From a gamma proteobacterium symbiont of Ctena orbiculata (lineage in GTDB: Bacteria; Pseudomonadota; Gammaproteobacteria; Chromatiales; Chromatiaceae), in NCBI GenBank assembly GCA_003058525.1, contig QBVD01000017.1, positions 1 to 43,140 of the forward strand: a stretch of DNA of 43,140 bases, written 5' to 3'. The position numbers were made by a program, and so were the translations under genes. Below, piece by piece: positions 1 to 6,116 of the stretch. Below the pieces are notes generated by a model, which saw nothing but the letters and a program-made list of their open reading frames with translations, was not told where the DNA came from and did no database searches. Each line of letters starts with the position of its first letter. Within the stretch, counting starts at the first letter, position 1.

Positions 1-405
1 GACGGATTTACCGAGGAGGTTTCCGATCCCACAGCCGACGGTGGTGGTTGGGCGACCCGTGTGGAGGATACCGATCAACGTTGGCTGACCCTCAACCTGG
101 GCGGCAAGGTCTCCTACACGCATAGCGCTGACTGGGGCGTCCTTATCCCTTATGCAAGGCTCGATTGGCTGCATGAGTTCGAGGATGATTCTCAGGTCAT
201 CACGGCGCATTTTATCGAGGATCCGGCCGGCATGGGGATCGAAATTCAGACCGATGATCCCGACCGGGATTACCTGCGCCTGCGCTTTGGCACATCGGCC
301 CAATTCCAGAACGGTGTGGTCGGCTTCATCGACTTCGGCACCATCCTTGCCCATAGTGAGTGGAGTGCCCATACCATCAGTGCGGGACTGCGCATGGAGT
401 TTTAG
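1..405 (+). CDS. Outer-membrane beta-barrel (autotransporter-type) protein, C-terminal fragment
   Basis: The frame is open from the first base, so this is the last 134 residues of a gene that begins outside the window. Alternating polar/hydrophobic stretches with aromatic residues look like transmembrane beta-strands, for example around VSYTHSADWGVLIPYARLDW. The protein ends in GLRMEF, and a terminal Phe is the usual BAM-recognition signature of outer-membrane barrels. The pattern fits the autotransporter beta-domain superfamily: a strand, a DxxRDYLRLRFG segment, then the closing strand. The passenger or remaining barrel lies outside the window, so the function cannot be told. Its stop overlaps the stop of the convergent downstream gene by a few bases, leaving no room for a terminator between them. 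Confidence 0.75.
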   Translation, partial: DGFTEEVSDPTADGGGWATRVEDTDQRWLTLNLGGKVSYTHSADWGVLIPYARLDWLHEFEDDSQVITAHFIEDPAGMGIEIQTDDPDRDYLRLRFGTSAQFQNGVVGFIDFGTILAHSEWSAHTISAGLRMEF

Positions 406-1160
406 CCGCCAAGGCGTTCTAGAAAACGATTCACCCAATCCATGGCAGGTGCAGGGGCCGGTTGTCCGGTTTTGATCGACTCTGCACTTGCCAATAGTTG
501 GATCAAGGGCATGAAACCGGTATCGCTGTTTGAATCCCGGCTGCTCAGGTTATAGAGAATCGAAGAGACTCTTTTTGGCAGGACCACGTTTTCCACCACC
601 GCCGGATCGGGCTTGGCGCAATAGGCAGGATCGGAGACTACCAGAAATTCCCGGCAGCTCAACGGTCGATGTGGATGTATCGAACAGGATTGATCCTGCA
701 AGAAAGGGCATGGCAGGTTGAGATCGAAATAAGCCAGGCCAATGGCCTTGATTCGTTCCTTGTCATGATCAAGCGCAGCCATCTCCAGCTTATCGAATAA
801 CCCGTGGCCCGTTTCCTCCAGTGCGGCCATGTTCTTCGCAAACCTCGATCTCACTTCTGAACGTCTTGCCTCAGGCAATGATTCTATGAGGTTTAACAGA
901 GCTGCACCTTCTGCTTTACTGATGGGTACCAGTTGAGAGCAACAGGCACCACATCCACTATGACAGGAGATCCGCTTACCGCTCTCAATCACCTCGGCAA
1001 TCGCGATTTCAACCACTTTATCAGTAATATTCTGGAAGAATGGGAGTAACTCATGCAACTCAATCGCTTCATTGGTAAACTGGGCAGAAAAGTGAATGCT
1101 GCGGTTGCCAATGCGGATTTCAGCATTTACTGTCTCTGCTTGTGGGTTGACGTCCGTCAA
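402..1160 (-). CDS. YkgJ-family cysteine cluster protein
   Basis: This is a 252-residue protein with the zinc/iron-chelating cysteine cluster typical of the YkgJ (formerly UPF0153) family. Cys66, Cys70, Cys73 and Cys74 lie in CHSGCGACC. They are followed near the C-terminal half by PCPFL, CSIHPHRPLSCREF and a last Cys (DPAYC). The family is thought to bind a metal or Fe-S cluster, but its physiological role is unknown. The start is a TTG with only a weak purine-rich stretch upstream, and no internal Met occurs before the cluster, so the TTG start is the best available. It is transcribed divergently from the acetyltransferase gene, with about 41 bp between the two starts. Confidence 0.8.
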   Translation of the reverse strand: MTDVNPQAETVNAEIRIGNRSIHFSAQFTNEAIELHELLPFFQNITDKVVEIAIAEVIESGKRISCHSGCGACCSQLVPISKAEGAALLNLIESLPEARRSEVRSRFAKNMAALEETGHGLFDKLEMAALDHDKERIKAIGLAYFDLNLPCPFLQDQSCSIHPHRPLSCREFLVVSDPAYCAKPDPAVVENVVLPKRVSSILYNLSSRDSNSDTGFMPLIQLLASAESIKTGQPAPAPAMDWVNRFLERLGG

Positions 1161-1201
1161 AATCCAGGCTCTTTAGTTAAATAGCATTAGGGATTGTAAC
1201 G

Positions 1202-1696
1202 ATGGCAAATAATGACATGCTTATCAAGCTGTTCAATATGGATATCGATTGGAGTTTCATCTCACAGCAGGCAGAACGACAGGTGAATATTCGCAAACCG
1301 ATTGGTCCCGACCAATGTGCGGTCCTTTCCTGGGCTGAAAGGCACTTTCCACAAACCTGGCTAGGGGAGTTTCAGCGGGCACTGAATAACACACCATGTT
1401 CATGTTTTATCGCACAACGTGAGTCATCTCTGCTTGGGATTGCCTGTTACGATGCTACCGCACTCGGTTTTTTTGGTCCCTTAGGTGTTGTTGAGTCAGC
1501 ATGCGGCAATGGTATCGGCAGTTCACTGACCAAAGCATGCCTGTTGGATATGCGACTGAAAGGCTATGGCTATGCAGTAGTAGGCATGGCGGACGCATCT
1601 GATTTCTACCGCAAGATCGCTAATGCGGTTGAGATCCCCGACTCCAGCCCGGGTATCTATCAATCCACACTAGCACTGAAAGCCCCCCCTGATTAA
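1202..1696 (+). CDS. GNAT-family N-acetyltransferase
   Basis: This 164-residue protein has the GNAT fold order. An N-terminal segment with a conserved aromatic/acidic helix (WAERHFPQTWLGEF) comes first. A beta-strand pair follows (SCFIAQRESSLLGIACYDA), then GFFGPLGVVESACGNGIGSSL, where GNGIGS matches the acetyl-CoA pyrophosphate-binding R/Q-x-x-G-x-G/A loop. A C-terminal strand (GYAVVGMAD) ends the domain. The substrate cannot be deduced. It is divergent from the YkgJ-like gene and separated by about 165 bp from the minus-strand operon that ends downstream, so it is probably monocistronic and unrelated to the secretion genes. Confidence 0.8.
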   Translation: MANNDMLIKLFNMDIDWSFISQQAERQVNIRKPIGPDQCAVLSWAERHFPQTWLGEFQRALNNTPCSCFIAQRESSLLGIACYDATALGFFGPLGVVESACGNGIGSSLTKACLLDMRLKGYGYAVVGMADASDFYRKIANAVEIPDSSPGIYQSTLALKAPPD

Positions 1697-1862
1697 CAAC
1701 CTGTTAACCCTATCATTGCATGAATTCACCAGGAAAAGGGATCGTATCGGTAAAAATAAAGAACGGACTTCACTACACTGATAACTTCATCGTGTACCAA
1801 CAATTGTTTTATCGATGATCGTGCTGGAGCGTTTGGAGTTGTTGATTAGTGCTACTTTGCCA

Positions 1863-2051
1863 CTATAGAAAAATAAACAGCAGTAGCGCCACAACTATAA
1901 AGAACCCTGCTACTCGTGCTTTTGCCTTAAAGAGAGGCATGTTATTTTTCTTGTCCGTATGCTGGTACACTTTCCATGCCGTCACACCATGATATACACC
2001 AATAGCCAAAAACAGCAGTGTTATCCATGTTTGGATTGATATTGTGCTCAT
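1863..2051 (-). CDS. Small two-helix membrane protein
   Basis: This 62-residue protein has two predicted transmembrane helices (about residues 6-26 and 46-62). Between them lies a short basic cytoplasmic-type loop (WKVYQHTDKKNNMPLFKAKARV). I do not recognise a family. It lies 60 bp downstream of the DUF2169 gene on the same strand and could be the last gene of the vgrG operon. The upstream ribosome-binding site is poor, so translation may be low or coupled. The hydrophobic pattern and a start and stop consistent with a compact two-helix protein make it more likely real than chance. No role is claimed. A bacteriocin-immunity or holin-like function is possible but unsupported. Confidence 0.5.
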   Translation of the reverse strand: MSTISIQTWITLLFLAIGVYHGVTAWKVYQHTDKKNNMPLFKAKARVAGFFIVVALLLFIFL

Positions 2052-2111
2052 TTCAGTAAACTTATTTTTCCTGAATTTTGACGGGCATGTATCGTTGCTT
2101 GGACTATCTCT

Positions 2112-3224
2112 TCAATCTTTCACAACAGATTGTCTCATTCTATCTCGTACCATATGCTCAAGTGATGGGTAATAGACTTTCCCCAACTCACGCGCACGCC
2201 ACCAGCCTTTTGATTTTCTTCCGATCAGTATCTGAGGTATCTCTAGAATATTTTTGTTTAGTGGTATAAAGGTACGCCAAGTCATTGTGAACAGGCCCTG
2301 GTCAGGTTCCAGAACGATAGTGTCTATTACCGCCTTTTTTTCAATGCTCTTCCCCATTTGATAAAAGAAAACAACAGGCACATCTATCTCAGGTAAGGTG
2401 AAACCGGTATGCCCCTCCACCGTCAGGTTTTCCAGAAACACACGCTCTCCACCTTGAGGATAGGGAATCTGTTGATCAGCAGGTGCCGACTGAAAGTAGG
2501 CAGAATCAAAATCTGCAGGTGGTAACGGAAAGATATTGTCTCGCCAGTTCTGATCGTAGGTACCTGCCAGTTGGAGTCTCGGAACCCAGCCTCTTCCCAC
2601 GGGACCGAACGACATCGGGGAATAAGTTCCATTTGGCATGGTCACTGGTCGTTTCAGCTCCTCCGTGTTCGGCATTGGCGAACCATTGACAAAAGACCGG
2701 TTCAATTCTCGGTGGTAACCCTTACCGACAGGATTCTTCATGAATACACTGTGCTTATTCTTATTTTTATGATTATCATCTACACCACCGAATGCACGAT
2801 CATAGCTGATCGGCATTCTATCAAAGATACCTGCATAGCCAGGTCGAATTGCAACATTACCCGATTCCCAAAAGCGATCGCCTGTAACGGCGAATGATTT
2901 TAGCAGGGGTCCCAATCTCAAGGTTACTTCAACTCTTGAAGCCGGTTTTTCTCTAGGCGAGTAAGCACTTCCGAGCAATAGAACATCGCAGTGCCGTTTG
3001 AAAGGCGCATAATCAAGTTCATAGATCGGTGCGGAAAGGCCAGGCTCACCTGTATAGACATCCGCCTCAACCAATGGCTTTTGTGATTCGGTATAGCCAG
3101 GCTGTCCGCCCCTCTCAGGCATGGTGAAAGTACCTTTTACTACAACCACAAGCAGCTCACGGCCATCGGGCAGCATACTCATGGTATACCCGACCTGCAT
3201 TGGCGTGGTGTTAAGTAATTCCAT
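2112..3224 (-). CDS. DUF2169 domain-containing T6SS-associated protein
   Basis: This 370-residue protein opens with the typical DUF2169 start (NTTPMQVGYTMSMLPDGRELLVVVVKGTF). It continues through DYAPFKRHCDVLLLGSAY, RMPISYDRAFGG, YHRELNRSFVNGSPMPN and FGPVGRGWVPR. All of these are hallmark segments of the DUF2169 family. Members are encoded almost exclusively beside vgrG and PAAR effector genes and are regarded as T6SS accessory or cargo-adaptor proteins; the Agrobacterium Atu3641 protein, encoded with a DNase effector, is an example. There is no signal peptide, so it acts in the cytoplasm. It starts 13 bp after the HExxH gene, which indicates cotranscription from vgrG. The expected role is loading or stabilising the PAAR-protease cargo; this is inference from context. 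Confidence 0.9.
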   Translation of the reverse strand: MELLNTTPMQVGYTMSMLPDGRELLVVVVKGTFTMPERGGQPGYTESQKPLVEADVYTGEPGLSAPIYELDYAPFKRHCDVLLLGSAYSPREKPASRVEVTLRLGPLLKSFAVTGDRFWESGNVAIRPGYAGIFDRMPISYDRAFGGVDDNHKNKNKHSVFMKNPVGKGYHRELNRSFVNGSPMPNTEELKRPVTMPNGTYSPMSFGPVGRGWVPRLQLAGTYDQNWRDNIFPLPPADFDSAYFQSAPADQQIPYPQGGERVFLENLTVEGHTGFTLPEIDVPVVFFYQMGKSIEKKAVIDTIVLEPDQGLFTMTWRTFIPLNKNILEIPQILIGRKSKGWWRARELGKVYYPSLEHMVRDRMRQSVVKD

Positions 3225-3237
3225 TTCAGCTGATCTT

Positions 3238-3879
3238 TTACTCAGCAGCGCTCAATTGTGGCGCTGTCAAGTGCATGCCACGTTGACGACAGGCCGCTAT
3301 TTGTCGCTGCCATGCTTGCTGATTAGCCTGGTTGCGCCCATGTTCAGTCTGAGTGTCGTATTCCCGGGTTAAACTCTCTGCTCGCTGATCATGTTCGCGC
3401 ATGATACGACGCATTGCCAGGAGCAGTCTGTTTCTTGAACTTCCATGCAAGGTTCTCGCTTCCGCTGTAAGATCCCGGTAACAGAGGCCGACTATATCGA
3501 AATGTCCCTGTTCGTGTGCCAGGAGTTCTGTGGTTTTTGCGGATACAACGGCCCATGACCCGGCGGCATTCAAAACCATCTCGAACTCCATCTCGCCCAA
3601 TCTGTGTTCTGATTCCTCTTCTACGACCCTGACTCTGCCAGGCCGAAACCCCATGGAGATTCGCGCATCCTCGGATTCTCCCCGGGGGCGGCTTTGAATG
3701 TCTCTGAAATCGCTCCACGCCAACTGTCTTGGCCAACCGATCAATGTAGGACCTGGTTGTCCAGGCGATGCCGCCGCACCCTGTGGCTGAGCAGACCCGA
3801 ATCCTGCATGGGCTATGTCCGGGGATGGGCCAGCTGGAACGGGACGATTGTTTCGGGCAGGTGATGGATTTTCACACAT
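3238..3879 (-). CDS. HExxH (DUF922-type) putative metallopeptidase in vgrG operon
   Basis: This 213-residue protein has a Pro/Ala/Gly-rich N-terminus (about residues 1-50) with no signal peptide. A globular part follows: WSDFRDIQSRP, then a zinc-protease-like HEQGH at 122-126 within LLAHEQGHFDIVGLCYRDL. Near the C-terminus comes YDTQTEHGRNQANQQAWQRQI. The pair HExGHFDI plus YDxxTxHGxxxxxQxxW is characteristic of DUF922, a family with predicted Zn-dependent protease activity. Most family members I know are secreted or envelope proteins, so the missing signal peptide is notable. Within this operon it could be a T6SS cargo rather than a Sec substrate. The start is supported by GAGG 6-8 bases upstream of the ATG. 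Confidence 0.75.
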   Translation of the reverse strand: MCENPSPARNNRPVPAGPSPDIAHAGFGSAQPQGAAASPGQPGPTLIGWPRQLAWSDFRDIQSRPRGESEDARISMGFRPGRVRVVEEESEHRLGEMEFEMVLNAAGSWAVVSAKTTELLAHEQGHFDIVGLCYRDLTAEARTLHGSSRNRLLLAMRRIMREHDQRAESLTREYDTQTEHGRNQANQQAWQRQIAACRQRGMHLTAPQLSAAE

Positions 3880-3903
3880 GATCGCCTCGCAAATCTTGCC
3901 CTG

Positions 3904-4407
3904 TCACTCTATTTTCGCCATGCATAATCGCTGATAATAGGGTAACAGGGCCTCCTCGGTAAGGTTTCTGAAAAATTCGTCAAACCGTTTGAGATCACCT
4001 TGATGCGGTTGCTTCGCGCGTATCGCTGTGATCACATTATCGCAACACTGAAAAAGATTGAGTTCATTTTGCAAATATTCCGTAGTGTTTTTTTCCGGTG
4101 GCGACACACCTTTGCCCATCGCTTGATCCGCAGCCTGATCAACTGAGAAATACCCGGGGGTAACTGCCCTTAACTCATGGAACTGGCCGGTACCGGTATC
4201 GAACAGGGCCAGCAGGCTGGGAGGCCATATCTGATAGCCCAATTCCGGATCGACCGCCTCTCCCCTGCCCGCTAAAAAAGCAAAAAGGAGTCTGTTATTA
4301 CCCATTACCGGGATAGGCAGACTCATATAGTTCGCAAATTGAAGTGAGGGACTGATAAGGTTTCTTGCCGAAGCGGTGACGACCGATGTGGAATGTTGAT
4401 CAGACAT
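3904..4407 (-). CDS. Hypothetical protein, candidate cytosolic immunity partner of the PAAR effector
   Basis: This 167-residue protein has no signal peptide or membrane segment and matches no family I can name. It resembles the exported neighbour encoded just upstream in the operon. The shared elements occur in the same order: LPIPVMGNNRLLFAFL against LPMVKIENNRVIVRRLI, then a beta-like segment LLALFDTGTGQF against YVAIYDLTGAAF, and finally LLPYYQRL against LLPFYEVF near the end. This suggests two divergent paralogs, one cytosolic and one periplasmic. The position directly after the PAAR-protease gene fits an immunity protein. The assignment is inferred from order and similarity by eye only. 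Confidence 0.7.
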   Translation of the reverse strand: MSDQHSTSVVTASARNLISPSLQFANYMSLPIPVMGNNRLLFAFLAGRGEAVDPELGYQIWPPSLLALFDTGTGQFHELRAVTPGYFSVDQAADQAMGKGVSPPEKNTTEYLQNELNLFQCCDNVITAIRAKQPHQGDLKRFDEFFRNLTEEALLPYYQRLCMAKIE

Positions 4408-4433
4408 TGAATGGATACCTGTAGATTCAGCCT

Positions 4434-5021
4434 CTAGGAATTGGCAACACGCCCAACCCAGCGTAAAAAATCTCCACCGAACACTTCATAAAAGGGCAAC
4501 AGAGGTTTTTCCGCATGCCGGTCGAAGTAGTGGACATACTTTTTGGCCGCCTGCCTGATTTCGGTACTGATCCCCGCGTCTCCTTTTAGAAATGCAGGAA
4601 TCAGCAAGTCATAAAGCGTCCATATGCGTTCAAATTCCGGAATGATATCTTCGGGCTTGTCAAACGCCGGCCTGTTGTGAATCCATGGTGGTGGCCTAAG
4701 GTTCGGCACGTCCAACTCGAAGCGCTTTATGGTTACGAAAGCAGCACCTGTTAGGTCATAAATCGCGACATATTGAGGTTCGGTTATTGCAGTCCCATGT
4801 TCCGGCGTGGTACGGGTAAAGTAGATAAGCCGCCGCACGATTACCCTGTTATTCTCGATCTTCACCATAGGCAAAGTGATACCGCGTTCTATAGGCATCA
4901 TATTCGCGTGCTGTCCGATCTGCTGGACCGCTTCTTTCATAGACATGGCGGATACACCTGTCGTGTTAATACATAAGAACAACAAAAATAGTTTGGCATA
5001 CAAGAATCCCCTCTTGTCCAT
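4434..5021 (-). CDS. Exported hypothetical protein, candidate periplasmic immunity protein
   Basis: This protein is about 195 residues long from the ATG at 5021. A TTG at 5036 would add five residues and overlap the PAAR stop. The N-terminus is a clear Sec signal peptide: MDKRG, then a hydrophobic core (LYAKLFLLFLCI), then a small-residue cleavage region ending VSA. The mature part contains LPMVKIENNRVIV, EPQYVAIYDLTGAAF and EKPLLPFYEVFGGDF, which line up with segments of the downstream 167-residue protein. I do not recognise a family. Because it directly follows the PAAR-protease gene and is sent to the periplasm, a periplasmic immunity role is the simplest hypothesis. A structural role is possible. 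Confidence 0.75.
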   Translation of the reverse strand: MDKRGFLYAKLFLLFLCINTTGVSAMSMKEAVQQIGQHANMMPIERGITLPMVKIENNRVIVRRLIYFTRTTPEHGTAITEPQYVAIYDLTGAAFVTIKRFELDVPNLRPPPWIHNRPAFDKPEDIIPEFERIWTLYDLLIPAFLKGDAGISTEIRQAAKKYVHYFDRHAEKPLLPFYEVFGGDFLRWVGRVANS

Positions 5022-5029
5022 GACCCTGG

Positions 5030-6058
5030 CTACCAAATCGGGTTATTGGTAACTGCCGCACCCGAAGGTGCAAAACCATTTGCAATTGAGTTATTTGCAC
5101 CTGTCGTCAGAAAATTTTGAAACTGAGCCGCCGTCGCCCGCTGATTACAGGCACCGATGCCGGTATCGTTGTAGATAACATGGGTGATATTGCCATCGTC
5201 ATCGTATTCATAACCGGTAACCGTTACGGCGTGTGCACCTGTCTGCGTCCCCCACCCCGGCAGACCTGAAACATCGCCATTGGCAATCACCCCCCTTCCC
5301 TGGGAAAGCGCGGTTTCCAGTTGGCTGAGCTGGAGCCCCGTTGAAGTGGGGGCCACTCTGCTTGACGGCACACCGTTATTGGTGAGGATTGAAGCCTGCT
5401 GCCCCGAGGTGGTGCCACCACTGTACCAGGCCTGATTTGCCGCCGTCACCGGACCACCGCTTCCGGCGCTGCCGATGGCGGGTTGGGATGCATTGCTATT
5501 GGCAATGGCAGTATTCATCATGGCTTCCTGGCCAGGATTCGCCCCGGTGGCTTGCTGTACGATCTGTCTTGAAGATTCAATGCCGCAATTGTTGTAGCTC
5601 TGGCCGGGGGTGTTGGAGGCAATGGGATTTCCACTTGCAGTGGTCAAGCCGGGCGGAGGGTTTCTTCCCGCCGCCATATTTTGACAGGCCTGATTGCCCA
5701 ATCTGGGATTGCCGGTGACGCCGGATAGACCGATCAGTACCGTCGGGCAGCAAGGAGGCATGATCACCGACCCGGGGTGTGTGCCTGAATCGCTCATCCT
5801 GGCGGCCGGCATATTCATGATAGGTACGGGAAAGGCGCCGCGGACAATGGGATTCGGCGTAGGTACCGGCGTTACGCAGAGACTCATATCGCCCATCCGT
5901 GCTGCCGGCTTACCGCCGATCAATACCGTAATCGCACCCGGCGGTATGATAGGCAGTCCGGGAGGTGGAGTGTGGGGGATCGGCGGAACGGCAGGAAGTA
6001 CTTGAGGTAAACTACACAAGATCATATCGCCTACCCGTGCGGCAGGTTTACCACTCAT
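5030..6058 (-). CDS. PAAR-domain T6SS effector with C-terminal papain/C39-like peptidase domain
   Basis: This is a 342-residue protein. Residues 1-110 form a PAAR spike with repeated KPAARVGDM, KPAARMGDM and MPAARMSD motifs. It also has the histidine/cysteine cluster SGTHPGSVIMPPCC that normally binds the tip metal. After a linker rich in Asn, Gly and Pro, residues about 153-310 resemble a papain-like/C39-like cysteine peptidase: SYNNCGIESSRQ (Cys158 in an NCG context), GAHAVTVTGYEYDDDGN (His276) and VIYNDTGIG (Asn297 or Asp298). The role inferred is a VgrG-tip toxin that cleaves a protein or peptide bond in a rival cell. The start has a strong GAGGGAG site. It lies 58 bp after vgrG and is followed by two putative immunity genes. 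The PAAR part is certain; the peptidase part is likely from motifs. Confidence 0.87.
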   Translation of the reverse strand: MSGKPAARVGDMILCSLPQVLPAVPPIPHTPPPGLPIIPPGAITVLIGGKPAARMGDMSLCVTPVPTPNPIVRGAFPVPIMNMPAARMSDSGTHPGSVIMPPCCPTVLIGLSGVTGNPRLGNQACQNMAAGRNPPPGLTTASGNPIASNTPGQSYNNCGIESSRQIVQQATGANPGQEAMMNTAIANSNASQPAIGSAGSGGPVTAANQAWYSGGTTSGQQASILTNNGVPSSRVAPTSTGLQLSQLETALSQGRGVIANGDVSGLPGWGTQTGAHAVTVTGYEYDDDGNITHVIYNDTGIGACNQRATAAQFQNFLTTGANNSIANGFAPSGAAVTNNPIW

Positions 6059-6116
6059 TTCTCATCTCCCTCAATAACATTTCGCCGATATCTGTTCATC
6101 AACACTCTTTTTTTTA

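Noticed and set aside
1703-1735. CCTGTTAACCCTATCATT resembling the left end of repeat copy A
   Set aside because: Only about 16 bases match with gaps and no inner part of the element follows. Probably chance.
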